Shown: positions 32,184 to 41,421 of the stretch, piece by piece
How the letters are laid out: each line of letters starts with the position of its first letter
How positions within the stretch are numbered: position 1 is the stretch's first letter
DNA from: an uncultured Collinsella sp.
GTDB taxonomy: Bacteria > Actinomycetota > Coriobacteriia > Coriobacteriales > Coriobacteriaceae
Assembly (NCBI GenBank): GCA_900541055.1
Contig: UQHZ01000003.1
Coordinates: 1 to 64,000, forward strand
Length of the DNA: 64,000 nucleotides
Reading direction: 5' to 3'
The notes under the pieces: generated by a model
Databases searched by the model: none
Told to the model about the DNA's origin: nothing
The model's input: only the letters and a program-made list of their open reading frames with translations
Translations under genes and position numbers: made by a program

Positions 32184-34253
32184 ATGTCTTCCCAGATGAC
32201 GGTTATTATCGCCGGTATCGTGCTGGTTGTGGCCATCGTGGTCGCGCTGGTCGTCATGCGTCGTGGCGATTCCCGTTTTACCTACGATACGCAGCATGGA
32301 ACGGCCCCGCGCGCCACCGAGGGCGAGGGCAATACCGCGTCGACCGCCTTTAAGGGCCGCTTTTCCATCCTCACCACGGGTGTGGGCGCGATGTTTGCGG
32401 CGCTTGCCGTCAAGCTGTGGGGCATGCAGATGGTCTCATCGGACTATTACGAGAAGCAGGCCAATAGTAATCAGACTCGCACCGTTACAACACCCGCTGT
32501 GCGCGGTCGCATCCTCGACCGCAATGGCGTGGCGCTTGTCCAGAACCGTCCCTCACTTGCTGTCGTGGCCTACCGCGACCTTGCCGAGGATGAGGTTCTG
32601 GTTCGCCATCTTGCCAACGTGCTTGGAATGCCTTACGTGGCGGTCCTTCGTAATATTCAGGACAATACAGAGGGCGCCCAGAGCCTGCATACCATCGCGA
32701 CGGACGTCCGTCGCTCCACGGTTGCCTATATTCAGGAGCATGCCGGCGAGTTCCCGGGCGTCAAGATTGCCGAGCGTACCGAGCGCCAGTATCCATATGG
32801 CGAGACGGCATGTCATATCTTGGGCTATACCGGCACCATTACCTCCGAGCAGCTCGAGGCCCAGAATAAGAAAACCTCTGGCGATGATGATGCTTCTGCT
32901 GGCAAGATTACGTACCAGTCGGGCGATATCGTGGGCCAGGCGGGCGTTGAGAGCTACTACGAAAACCTGCTGCAGGGTATTCGTGGCGAGCAGACCGTCA
33001 AGGTCGATGCCTCGGGCAATGTGACCGGTCAGGCCGGCGCCGTGCCCGCGAAGGCCGGCTCCGACATTAAGCTCACGCTCGACCTTAAGATCCAGCAGGC
33101 CTGCGAGACGGCGCTGGCGAGCGCTATCGAGCTTGCCAAGACCACTGGCTACAGCAATGCCGGCAACGGCGCCGTAGTGTGTCTCGATCCCAACAATGGC
33201 GAGATCCTGGGCATGGCGAGCGAGCCCAAGTTCGATCCGTCCGTCTTTATCGGCGGTGTCTCAAATGACGTGTGGACCGAGCTCAATGATGACAAGGGTT
33301 CGCACCCGCTGCTCAACCGCGCCATTAGCGGACAGTACATGTCGGCCTCGACCATCAAGCCGCTCTCGGCGCTGGCCGGTCTTGAGTTTGGAACCTACAC
33401 GTCGGGGCAGACGACCAACTGCACGGGTTATTGGACGGGTCTGGGCAAGTCGTGGGGCAAGTACTGCTGGCTGCATTCCGGCCACGGCACCATGACGCTG
33501 CAGTCGGGAATCGCCAACTCGTGCGACCCTGTCTTCTACGACATGGGCAAGGCGTTCTTTTATGACGAGAAACATTCCGAGGGCCTGCAGGAGGTCTTTC
33601 GTCGCTGGGGTCTAGGCAAGACCTGCGGTATCGATCTGCCGAGTGAGGGCGCGGGCCGTATTCCCGATGCCGAGTGGAAAGAGTCGTACTTCACCGACGC
33701 CTCTGCCGAGGACCGCAAGTGGAATGCCGGCGATATGACCAACATTGCCATCGGTCAGGGTGACATTCTGGTGACGCCCCTGCAGATGGCGTGTGCCTAT
33801 ATGGGTCTTGCCAACGGCGGCAAACAGTACGTGCCTCACGTGTTTTTGTCTGCCGTGTCGCGCGATGGCGACGGCGATGCCTATAAATACAACGGCAAGG
33901 GCAAGAAGAAGCGCCTGGAGGCCAAGATCAACAGCGATTCGGATTTGGCTCTTGTTCGCAACGGCATGCACGACGTGATTTACACGGCATCGACGTCCCT
34001 GGCGGCGCACTTTGGCACCCTGACGCCGCAGGTATACGGCAAGTCGGGCACGGGCGAGAAGAGCGGCGAGGACGAATACGCGTGGTTCTGCGCCTATGCA
34101 CCGGCCGATGACCCCAAGTATGTCATCGCTACTGTCCTGGAGCAGGGCGGCGGCGGCTCAGATACCGCGATGCATGTCGTGCGCGACGTGCTCGGCGTGA
34201 TTTATGACGAGCCCGATACCTCTTCGGCCTCGGGCGATTCTTCGGTTCGATAG
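32184..34253 (+). CDS. mrdA: Penicillin-binding protein 2 (elongation-specific transpeptidase)
   Basis: A 689-residue class B PBP that crosslinks peptidoglycan during elongation. It has a pedestal domain with TTPAVRGRILDRNGVAL, then a transpeptidase domain with the SxxK nucleophile in SASTIKPLSA (~390), SxN in the GIANSCDPVFY region, and KSGTGEKSG near the C-terminus. Two hydrophobic segments are visible at the N-terminus (about 4-25 and 55-75) where one is usual, so the topology deserves attention. It lies between mreD and rodA, its SEDS partner. Confidence 0.95.
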   Translation: MSSQMTVIIAGIVLVVAIVVALVVMRRGDSRFTYDTQHGTAPRATEGEGNTASTAFKGRFSILTTGVGAMFAALAVKLWGMQMVSSDYYEKQANSNQTRTVTTPAVRGRILDRNGVALVQNRPSLAVVAYRDLAEDEVLVRHLANVLGMPYVAVLRNIQDNTEGAQSLHTIATDVRRSTVAYIQEHAGEFPGVKIAERTERQYPYGETACHILGYTGTITSEQLEAQNKKTSGDDDASAGKITYQSGDIVGQAGVESYYENLLQGIRGEQTVKVDASGNVTGQAGAVPAKAGSDIKLTLDLKIQQACETALASAIELAKTTGYSNAGNGAVVCLDPNNGEILGMASEPKFDPSVFIGGVSNDVWTELNDDKGSHPLLNRAISGQYMSASTIKPLSALAGLEFGTYTSGQTTNCTGYWTGLGKSWGKYCWLHSGHGTMTLQSGIANSCDPVFYDMGKAFFYDEKHSEGLQEVFRRWGLGKTCGIDLPSEGAGRIPDAEWKESYFTDASAEDRKWNAGDMTNIAIGQGDILVTPLQMACAYMGLANGGKQYVPHVFLSAVSRDGDGDAYKYNGKGKKKRLEAKINSDSDLALVRNGMHDVIYTASTSLAAHFGTLTPQVYGKSGTGEKSGEDEYAWFCAYAPADDPKYVIATVLEQGGGGSDTAMHVVRDVLGVIYDEPDTSSASGDSSVR

Positions 34254-34262
34254 GAGGTTGCG

Positions 34263-35489
34263 ATGGATTTTTCTCCGGCGGATCTGTTCCGTTCAACCAA
34301 GACCGGCTCTCGCAGCAGCCTGGACCGTGTCAACAAGCAACTTTCGGCCTCGCGCGGCACGTTTCGCCAAAAGGTGCATATCGGTGTGCTCGTGGCTACT
34401 GTGGCGCTCGTCGCCTACGGAGCCATCATCATCTGGTCGGCTTCGCAGTTTAAGGCCGATGCCTCGTTCTCACGCCATCTGCTGGGAATTGGCATCGGAG
34501 CGGTGCTGGCGGTGCTGGTCTGGCGTACCGATCTGCGCGGTATTTCCAATTTCTCGACGGCGTTGCTCGTCATCGACCTGATCGTGATCCTCTCGCCCAA
34601 GATTCCGGGTCTGTCCTATACGGGCGGTCTGGGCATGACGGGCTGGATCAAGATTCCCGGTATCGGCTTGACATTCCAGCCGGTTGAGCTTGCCAAGCTC
34701 ATCACCATCTTCTTTATTGCTACGCTTGGCTCGCAGTATAACGGTCGCATCGATACCGTTCGCGACTACGTCAAGCTCTGCGGCATGCTGTCCATTCCGT
34801 TTTTGGCCGTCGTTGCCATGGGCGACCTGGGCTCGGGCCTGGTCGTGCTGGTTTCGGGCGCCATCGTCATCTGCATGAGCGGTGCACGCCGCGAATGGGT
34901 GCTGTCGACCCTGGCCCTGCTCGTGGGCCTGGTGGCCCTCGTCCTTGCGCTCGATTCGGTCTTTGATTCGTTGCTCGGCCACGATGTGCTCATCAAGCAG
35001 TATCAGATGAACCGTCTGACGGTCTTTATCGACCCCGATAATGCCGATTCGGACGATGCCTACAACCTGCAGCAGTCGTTGATCGCGGTCGGCTCGGGCG
35101 GCTTCTTTGGTAAGGGTTTGGGCCATGCGACGCAGTCGGCCGGCGGCTTTCTGCCTGAGTTCCACACCGACTTCGTCTTCGCCTTCCTGTCCGAGACCTT
35201 TGGCTTTTGCGGTTCCTTTTTGCTCCTGTGCCTCTACGTGCTGTTGATCTTTTCGACGATTCGCGTCGCCTTTAAGTGCGAGTCCCTGTTTTTGCGTCTT
35301 TCGTGTGTTGGCATCGTTGGCATGTGGGCGTTCCAGACCTTCGAAAACATCGGCATGTGCATCGGCATGATGCCGATTACCGGTATTCCGCTACCGTTTA
35401 TTAGCTTCGGTTCGTCTTCGATGATGATTCAGCTGCTGACGGTGGGTATCGTACAATCCATATGGCGGCATCGTTCGGGCGCCGCGTAA
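34263..35489 (+). CDS. rodA: SEDS peptidoglycan glycosyltransferase RodA
   Basis: RodA polymerises lipid II glycan strands with PBP2. The 408 residues have about ten membrane segments. Family motifs include GLGMTGWIKIPGIGLTFQPVE, 'VGSGGFFGKGLGHATQ' and LPEFHTDFVFAFLSE; the Asp in the HTDF loop is the putative catalytic residue region. 'ITGIPLPFISFGSSSM' near the C-terminus is typical. It starts nine bases after mrdA with AGGAGG. Confidence 0.95.
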   Translation: MDFSPADLFRSTKTGSRSSLDRVNKQLSASRGTFRQKVHIGVLVATVALVAYGAIIIWSASQFKADASFSRHLLGIGIGAVLAVLVWRTDLRGISNFSTALLVIDLIVILSPKIPGLSYTGGLGMTGWIKIPGIGLTFQPVELAKLITIFFIATLGSQYNGRIDTVRDYVKLCGMLSIPFLAVVAMGDLGSGLVVLVSGAIVICMSGARREWVLSTLALLVGLVALVLALDSVFDSLLGHDVLIKQYQMNRLTVFIDPDNADSDDAYNLQQSLIAVGSGGFFGKGLGHATQSAGGFLPEFHTDFVFAFLSETFGFCGSFLLLCLYVLLIFSTIRVAFKCESLFLRLSCVGIVGMWAFQTFENIGMCIGMMPITGIPLPFISFGSSSMMIQLLTVGIVQSIWRHRSGAA

Positions 35490-35507
35490 CCGCTGGAGGG
35501 GTTTGCT

Positions 35508-36437
35508 ATGAAAATTCCCGTAGATAAGCTGACCCGCGCTTTTAAGATGGGCGCGTCCGTTAAGAAGGATTCCGATACGCCGGTGCGCGTCTCGGTCTAT
35601 CTGGATTCGTCCGCCTCGCGCTTTCTGGCCGAGACGGTGCGTGACGCCTTTGTGCCGCAGACGACCTCGGGCATTGTGCGCGTCGAGCGTCTGGGGGAGG
35701 AGCGAATTGCTCCAAAGACCGATACCGATGTGGTGCTGGTGCTCTCGTGTGGTTCCGACCGCTTGGAGAGTGCCGTGCAGGAGCTCGTGATCGCCGGCGC
35801 GCCCGTGTGCGTGCTTGCCGAGTCTGCTGTGGAGGTGCCGTTTATCGAGGAGTCCACGCCCATGCTCGGCGTGGTGGCGGCAACCGATAAGACGTATCTG
35901 CTCGAGACGCTTGCCCGCTGGATTCTCGATCGCACCGACAAGGAAACGGCTTTTGCGGCGAACTTTGCCTTCATGCGCATCGCGGCGGCCAATCGTATTA
36001 TCACCTCGTGTGCGCTCACCAATATGGCGACCGGTGCGCTGGTGTTTTTGCCGGGTGCCGATTATCCCGTTATGGCGCTGGCGCAGGTGGGCATGCTCTT
36101 TGAGCTCGCTGCCGTCTTTGGACGCGGCATTAAGCCCGAGCGCGGCTACGAGGTCGCGGGCGTGCTTGCCGGCGGTCTTGTGATCCGAGCGGTCACCCGC
36201 GCACTTGTCAAGCAGACGCCGCATATTGGGTTTGCCGTCAAGGCGCTCACTGCTGCCGCGGGCACCTATGGCATGGGCCGTGCGCTCGTTTCGCTCTACG
36301 AGCGCGATGTCGACTACAGCCGTGCCAACGAGGTGGTCACTGCCACGTTCTCCCGCGTTCGCGATCTGGTGTCCACCGTCGCGGGCGCTACCCGTCCTAT
36401 GGCGTCCTATCAGGACGCATCAGATCTCGCTGCTTAG
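35508..36437 (+). CDS. DUF697-like membrane-associated protein of unknown function
   Basis: A 309-residue protein. Residues ~1-150 look like an alpha/beta domain without a P-loop (VSVYLDSSASRF; VVLVLSCGSDRL; PVCVLAESAVE). Residues ~160-260 resemble DUF697, the helical membrane-associated part of YcjF and of some GTPases, with a GALVFLPGADYPVMALAQVG segment. It could therefore be a GTPase-like protein that has lost the nucleotide site. It follows rodA by 18 bases with GGAGGGG, so it is cotranscribed with the elongasome. Its function is unknown. Confidence 0.72.
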   Translation: MKIPVDKLTRAFKMGASVKKDSDTPVRVSVYLDSSASRFLAETVRDAFVPQTTSGIVRVERLGEERIAPKTDTDVVLVLSCGSDRLESAVQELVIAGAPVCVLAESAVEVPFIEESTPMLGVVAATDKTYLLETLARWILDRTDKETAFAANFAFMRIAAANRIITSCALTNMATGALVFLPGADYPVMALAQVGMLFELAAVFGRGIKPERGYEVAGVLAGGLVIRAVTRALVKQTPHIGFAVKALTAAAGTYGMGRALVSLYERDVDYSRANEVVTATFSRVRDLVSTVAGATRPMASYQDASDLAA

Positions 36438-36447
36438 GGGTTTTCCG

Positions 36448-38325
36448 TTGCGCGTTGCATACCAAGACTGTTTTCATTTAATTGAGCCGTTGCTCGCCAA
36501 GGTCGAGAAGCCGAGTCGCTATATCGATCACGAGTGGGGCACGCTTTCCAAGGCCGATGCCGACTACCGTTGCTGCCTGATCTACCCGGATGTGTACGAG
36601 GTCGGTCTGCCCAACCAGGGCATCGCCATCCTCTACAACATCCTTAACCAGGCCGAGGGCATCTCCTGCGAACGTGGCTATGTGCCGTGGCCCGATATGG
36701 GTGATGCCATGCGCGAGGCAGGCATTCCGCTGCTCTCGCTCGAGGGTGCAGCGCCGGTCGCTTCGTTCGATATCGTCGGCCTGCATGTGCCGCACGAGAT
36801 GGCGGTGACGAACTTCCTCGAGGCTCTCGACCTCGCTGGCATTCCGCTGTTAGCGACCGACCGAGGTGAAGACGACCCCATTATCATCGCCGGCGGTCCC
36901 TCGGTGTACAACCCCGAGCCGTACGCGGCCTTCTTCGATGCCATCCTCATCGGTGAGGGTGAGGAATCGCTGCTCGAGACCTGTCAGCTGCATCGCCGCC
37001 TGCGTGACGAAGGAGTCCCGCGCGCGCAGATTGTTGAGCAGCTTGCATCCATTGCCGGCAACTACGTGCCGTCGCTCTATGAGGTTCGTCACGACGAGCC
37101 CTGCTCGCCGCATGGCTACACCGTGCCGCGTGAGGGCAAGGATGCGCCGACCGTGGTCTACAAGCGCGTCGTCGAGGATTTCGGCGCCACGAATCCGCTG
37201 TCGCAGTCGTGCGTGCCCTATGCGCAGCTGGTCCACGACCGCCTGTCTATCGAGATCCTGCGCGGCTGCGCCCGCGGCTGTCGTTTTTGCCAGGCCGGCA
37301 TGACGTATCGCCCGGTGCGCGAGCGCTCTGCCGACCAGATCGTCTCGTCGGTGATTCAGGGTCTGGAAAAGACCGGCTACGACGAGGTGTCGCTGACCTC
37401 GCTTTCCACGACCGACCACTCCTGCATTCGCGACGTGCTCGGCAGGCTCAACCGTCGCCTGGAGGATACGGGTATTCGCGTGTCTATTCCGTCGCAGCGC
37501 CTGGATTCGTTTGGCGTGGATATGGCCGAGTCGGTTGCTGGCGAAAAGAAGGGCGGCCTGACGTTCGCGCCCGAGGCCGGCAGCCAGCGCATGCGCGACA
37601 TCATTAACAAGAACGTGACCGAGGAGGACCTGGACCGTGCGGCCAAGGCGGCCTTCGAGGCCGGCTGGAACCGCATGAAGCTCTACTTTATGATGGGCCT
37701 TCCCGGCGAGCGCGACGAGGACATCGTGGCCATCGCCAATCTGGCCGATCACGTGCTGGAGCTCGGTCGTTCCGTGGTGCCCAAGGCTCGTCGCGGCTCG
37801 ATCTCGGTGTCGATCTCGGTTTCGGTCTTTATCCCCAAGGCTGCCACGCCGTTCCAGTGGTGCCCGCAGCTCGACTACGACGACGTCAAGCGTCGCCAGA
37901 AGCTGCTCGTCACGAGCGTTCGCAACCGTGCCGTCCGCGTTCATTACCACGATGCCGAGACCTCGCTCATCGAGGCCGCGCTGTCCCGCGCCGGTCGTGA
38001 CATGACGCCCGTCATCATCGATGCTTGGCGCTCGGGCTCTCGCTTTGACGCCTGGGTAGAGCATTTCTCGCTCGATAACTGGAAGGAAGCTGCTGCCAAA
38101 AACGGCATCGACCTCAATGAGCTCGTGCACCTGCCCTACGAGTTGGACTGGCGCCTGCCGTGGGAGCACGTGAGCCCCGGCTGCACGCGCGGCTTCCTCG
38201 AGCGCGAGTACCGTCGCTCGCTCGAGGGCGTCACGACTCCCGACTGCACCCGCACGTCGTGCACCGGCTGCGGGATCTGCCCCACGCTCCACGCCAAGAA
38301 TGTATTGATGGGTGATCGCGCATGA
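36448..38325 (+). CDS. Radical SAM protein, TIGR03960-like
   Basis: About 625 residues. A B12-binding-like N-terminal domain (YPDVYEVGLPNQGI near 45-58) precedes a radical SAM core with the cluster motif LRGCARGCRFCQAG. GLTFAPEAGSQRMRD and YFMMGLPGE are typical of this family. The C-terminus has a Cys-rich SCTGCGICP motif that may bind a second cluster. The family is uncharacterised. The frame is open to 36205, inside the DUF697 gene; I chose TTG 36448, which has AGGGG seven bases upstream and fits the family N-terminus. It overlaps the DUF2344 gene by four bases. Confidence 0.88.
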   Translation: MRVAYQDCFHLIEPLLAKVEKPSRYIDHEWGTLSKADADYRCCLIYPDVYEVGLPNQGIAILYNILNQAEGISCERGYVPWPDMGDAMREAGIPLLSLEGAAPVASFDIVGLHVPHEMAVTNFLEALDLAGIPLLATDRGEDDPIIIAGGPSVYNPEPYAAFFDAILIGEGEESLLETCQLHRRLRDEGVPRAQIVEQLASIAGNYVPSLYEVRHDEPCSPHGYTVPREGKDAPTVVYKRVVEDFGATNPLSQSCVPYAQLVHDRLSIEILRGCARGCRFCQAGMTYRPVRERSADQIVSSVIQGLEKTGYDEVSLTSLSTTDHSCIRDVLGRLNRRLEDTGIRVSIPSQRLDSFGVDMAESVAGEKKGGLTFAPEAGSQRMRDIINKNVTEEDLDRAAKAAFEAGWNRMKLYFMMGLPGERDEDIVAIANLADHVLELGRSVVPKARRGSISVSISVSVFIPKAATPFQWCPQLDYDDVKRRQKLLVTSVRNRAVRVHYHDAETSLIEAALSRAGRDMTPVIIDAWRSGSRFDAWVEHFSLDNWKEAAAKNGIDLNELVHLPYELDWRLPWEHVSPGCTRGFLEREYRRSLEGVTTPDCTRTSCTGCGICPTLHAKNVLMGDRA

Positions 38326-39134
38326 GTGAGCGCCTGACCGACAACCCCTCGCTCTTTAGGCTTCGTGTTCGCTATGGCAAGCGCGATCGCCTTAAGTACC
38401 TGGGCCATCTCGAAGTAATCCATACCATTGAGCGCATCGTGCGCCGTGCGGGGCTTCCCTATGCCGTCACGCAGGGCTTCTCTCCGCACATGCGCGTGGG
38501 CTTCTCTTCGGCGCTACCGGTGGGTACGTCGTCGACCTGCGAGTGGTATGACCTATTTATGACCGAGTTCGTGGCGCTCGACGAGGCGTTTGGACGTCTG
38601 GCTGCGGCGTCTCCGGCCGATCTGGCGCCCATCGAGGCGGCGTACATCGACGTGCGCACGCCGGCGTTGACGGCGCAGCTCACGCGCCTGTCGTATCGCA
38701 TCGACCTGCACTTGGATTCCGAGGCGCCCGTAAGCGCCGACGAGGTGCGTCGTGCGATTGACACGCTGCGCGCGGGTCACGGCATCGACTACGCGCGCGG
38801 AAAAAAGAGCAAGCGCTTGGATTTGGACCACACGCTCGTGGGCTATGAGCTCACGGCGGGGGAGCGCCCGGACCATTTGGTGCTCATGCTCGACACCCAT
38901 GCCGACAACGAGGGCTCCATGCGTCCGGAGATTTTGCTTTCTGCTGCTGATGTTTTGTTGCAGGGCTTGACCCCGGGCGTGGATGCACCTATTGTTTCCA
39001 CCGGTATGCAAGACCTCGTGACCATCTGCTCCTACGATGTCGAGCGTCAGAATCAAGCATGCGAGGACGACGAGGGCCGACTCGTCAGCCCCATACCTGT
39101 GCGAACTTGTGGATTTGCTCCACATACTCGTTGA
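38322..39134 (+). CDS. DUF2344 / TIGR03936 family protein, partner of the radical SAM protein
   Basis: A 270-residue protein that begins with the family motif RLRVRYGKRDRLKYLGHLE and QGFSPHMRVGFSSALPVG. In many bacteria this domain is fused to the C-terminus of the radical SAM protein; here it is a separate gene that overlaps it by ATGA (38322-38325). The N-terminal fold resembles RNA-modification enzymes, and the position just before rplU-rpmA-obg is conserved in many Firmicutes and Actinobacteria. Role unknown. Confidence 0.87.
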   Translation: MSERLTDNPSLFRLRVRYGKRDRLKYLGHLEVIHTIERIVRRAGLPYAVTQGFSPHMRVGFSSALPVGTSSTCEWYDLFMTEFVALDEAFGRLAAASPADLAPIEAAYIDVRTPALTAQLTRLSYRIDLHLDSEAPVSADEVRRAIDTLRAGHGIDYARGKKSKRLDLDHTLVGYELTAGERPDHLVLMLDTHADNEGSMRPEILLSAADVLLQGLTPGVDAPIVSTGMQDLVTICSYDVERQNQACEDDEGRLVSPIPVRTCGFAPHTR

Positions 39135-39159
39135 CGGGGGTATTTTCGCCTGCTACTAT
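39131..39159 (+). promoter_or_regulatory. Promoter of rplU-rpmA
   Basis: TTGACG (39131-39136) and TACTAT (39154-39159) have a 17-base spacer, and the likely transcription start is about 35 bases before rplU. Confidence 0.75.
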
Positions 39160-39201
39160 ATTCGGCTGTTGCACTAACTGATGCATGAAGGGCAAGTAAA
39201 C

Positions 39202-39576
39202 ATGTACGCAATCGTTAACACGGGCGGCAAGCAGTACAAGGTCGCCACCGACGATGTCATCACCGTCGAGAAGATCGAGGGCAATGAGGGCGACAAGGTC
39301 ACCCTGCCGGTTATCTTCCTCAACGATGGTAAGAAGATCGTCACCGATCCCGACAAGCTGGCCAAGGCCAAGGTTACCGCTCAGATCGTTGAGCAGTTCA
39401 AGGGCGAGAAGCAGCTGGTCTTCAAGTTCCACAAGCGCAAGCGCTATCGTCGTCTGAAGGGTCACCGTCAGCAGCTCACCAAGCTGAAGATCGTGAAGGT
39501 TCAGGCTACCTCCCGCGCCAAGAAGGCTGTCAAGGCAGAGGCTGAGGCTGTTGCCGAGGCTCCCGTCGCCGAGTAG
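39202..39576 (+). CDS. rplU: 50S ribosomal protein L21
   Basis: L21 binds 23S rRNA in the large subunit. ATG 39202 gives the universal start MYAIVNTGGKQYKVA; the frame opens 21 bases earlier. KFHKRKRYRRLKGHRQQLTKLKI is the RNA-binding part. A 124-residue length includes an Ala/Glu/Val-rich C-terminal extension of about 20 residues beyond the usual ~103. It is followed by rpmA after 33 bases. Confidence 0.97.
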   Translation: MYAIVNTGGKQYKVATDDVITVEKIEGNEGDKVTLPVIFLNDGKKIVTDPDKLAKAKVTAQIVEQFKGEKQLVFKFHKRKRYRRLKGHRQQLTKLKIVKVQATSRAKKAVKAEAEAVAEAPVAE

Positions 39577-39609
39577 ATTACACTCGTAACGAAAGAGTAG
39601 GTATACACA

Positions 39610-39867
39610 ATGGCACACAAAAAAGGACTCGGTTCCTCCCGTAATGGCCGTGACTCCCGCGGTCAGCGCCTTGGCACGAAGCGCTATGCCGGCCAGACGG
39701 TAACCACGGGCACGATTCTCGTCCGTCAGCACGGCACGCACATCCACCCGGGTGAGAACGTTGGCCGTGGTAAGGACGACACGCTGTTCGCGCTGGTCGA
39801 CGGTACCGTTGAGTTCCACAAGGGTATCAAGCACAGGGTCAGCGTACGCCCGCTCGCGAACGCGTAA
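39610..39867 (+). CDS. rpmA: 50S ribosomal protein L27
   Basis: An 85-residue L27. It begins MAHKKGLGSSRNGRDSRGQR, so the mature N-terminus that reaches the peptidyl transferase centre is directly encoded and lacks the cleaved N-terminal extension seen in Firmicutes. GTILVRQHGTHIHPG is the family signature. An intrinsic terminator follows before obg. Confidence 0.97.
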   Translation: MAHKKGLGSSRNGRDSRGQRLGTKRYAGQTVTTGTILVRQHGTHIHPGENVGRGKDDTLFALVDGTVEFHKGIKHRVSVRPLANA

Positions 39868-39892
39868 TTCACCCTTCATAGAGCACATATGT

Positions 39893-39935
39893 GGGAGGCA
39901 CTTGAGTTTTAGGATTCAAGGGTCTCCCTCTTTTT
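39893..39935 (+). terminator. Intrinsic terminator between rpmA and obg
   Basis: GGGAGGC-A-CTTGA (39893-39905) pairs with TCAAG-G-GTCTCCC (39916-39928; one mismatch, one wobble), then TCTTTTT. It would give ribosomal proteins more transcript than obg unless obg has its own promoter. Confidence 0.75.
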
Positions 39936-39951
39936 GTAGGAGGCGATTCTG

Positions 39952-41418
39952 TTGTCACAGTTCACCGATATCAGCCGCATTAACGTGTGCGGCGGCGACG
40001 GCGGAGCCGGATGCATGTCGTTTAGGCGCGAGGCATTTGTCCCCAAGGGCGGCCCCGATGGCGGCGACGGCGGTCGTGGCGGCAATGTCGTTATCCAGGC
40101 CGATGCTCAGCTGTCTTCGCTGATCGATTACCGCTTTAAGCATCACTTCCGCGCCGAGCGCGGCACGCACGGGCAGGGTGCCCGCCGTAACGGTAAGAGC
40201 GGCGAGGACCTGATTCTCAAGGTCCCTATGGGTACCGTGGTGCGCGAGCTCGACCCCGAGACGCAGACCCCGATGTTCGAGATTGCCGATCTGGTGCACG
40301 ATGGCGAGCGCGTCGTCGTGGCGCCCGGCGGTGCCGGTGGCCTGGGCAACACGCACTTTGTGACGTCGGTGCGCCGCGCGCCCGCGTTTGCTCAGCTGGG
40401 CGAACCGGCCGAGGAGCACTGGATTGAGCTCGAGATGAAGCTTATGGCCGATGCCGCGCTCGTGGGCTTCCCCTCGGTGGGTAAGTCATCGCTCATCGCG
40501 CGCATGAGCGCCGCCCGTCCTAAGATTGCCGACTACCCGTTTACCACGCTCGTGCCCAATCTGGGCATGGTGCGTGCCGGCGAGTACTCCTATGTCGTTG
40601 CCGACGTCCCCGGCCTCATCGAGGGTGCGAGCGAGGGCAAGGGCCTGGGCCATCAGTTCCTGCGCCACATCGAGCGCACGGCACTCATCATGCACGTCGT
40701 CGATATGACGGGTGGTTTTGAGGATCGCGATCCGGTCGAGGACTATCGCATCATCAACCGCGAGCTCGAGCAGTATGGCGCCGAGCTTTCGGAGCGTCCG
40801 CAGATCGTCGTCGCTAACAAGTGCGATGCACCGGGCACGGCTGACAAGATTGCCGACCTCAAACGCGCTGCGCTCGACGATGGACATATGTTCTTTGCCG
40901 TGTCTGCTGTGACGGGCGCCGGCCTCAACACGCTGATGCTTGCCGTGGGCGAGCAGGTGGCTAAGCTGCGCGCCGAGTTGGCTGTCTCCGATGAGCCGGT
41001 CGTTCTGCGCGACGATGAGTGGGAGCGCCGCCGCCTGCAGCGTGAGAAGCGTTTCCGCATTGTCCAGGAAGAGCCCGGTGCCTTCCGCGTGGTCGGTCGT
41101 GCCATCGAGCGCATGGTCATCCAGACCGACTGGGAAAACGAAGAAGCCGTCATTTACCTGCAGCATAAGTTTGCGCGTATGGGTGTTGACGATGCGCTCG
41201 AGAAGGCCGGCTGCCGTGCGGGCGACGAGGTCCGTATTTGCCAGCGCGCCTTTGACTTTGAGGGCGCCGAGGACTTCTCGGAGTACGAGGAGCTCGAGGA
41301 TGCTGGCGAGGACGTTGCCGTTGAAGCCATTGACGTGGCCGATGCTGCGGATGAGGGCGTCGAGGTTGTCGATGCGGCGGATGCCGCGGGCGATGCCGAG
41401 ACCTCGGAGGGCGAGTAA
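39952..41418 (+). CDS. obg: GTPase Obg
   Basis: Obg is an essential GTPase in large-subunit assembly and stress signalling. The 488 residues comprise a glycine-rich Obg fold (1-157; CGGDGGAGCMSFRRE), a G domain with P-loop GFPSVGKSSLI, switch YPFTTLVPNLG, DVPGLIEGAS and NKCD, and a C-terminal OCT domain (~350-430). The final ~50 residues are an acidic Asp/Glu/Ala/Val tail. The TTG start has TAGGAGG upstream. Confidence 0.96.
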   Translation: MSQFTDISRINVCGGDGGAGCMSFRREAFVPKGGPDGGDGGRGGNVVIQADAQLSSLIDYRFKHHFRAERGTHGQGARRNGKSGEDLILKVPMGTVVRELDPETQTPMFEIADLVHDGERVVVAPGGAGGLGNTHFVTSVRRAPAFAQLGEPAEEHWIELEMKLMADAALVGFPSVGKSSLIARMSAARPKIADYPFTTLVPNLGMVRAGEYSYVVADVPGLIEGASEGKGLGHQFLRHIERTALIMHVVDMTGGFEDRDPVEDYRIINRELEQYGAELSERPQIVVANKCDAPGTADKIADLKRAALDDGHMFFAVSAVTGAGLNTLMLAVGEQVAKLRAELAVSDEPVVLRDDEWERRRLQREKRFRIVQEEPGAFRVVGRAIERMVIQTDWENEEAVIYLQHKFARMGVDDALEKAGCRAGDEVRICQRAFDFEGAEDFSEYEELEDAGEDVAVEAIDVADAADEGVEVVDAADAAGDAETSEGE

Positions 41419-41421
41419 GCC

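Noticed and set aside
36205..36447. N-terminal extension of the radical SAM frame into the DUF697 gene
   Set aside because: It overlaps a real gene in another frame, does not resemble the family, and a TTG with a good RBS lies at 36448.
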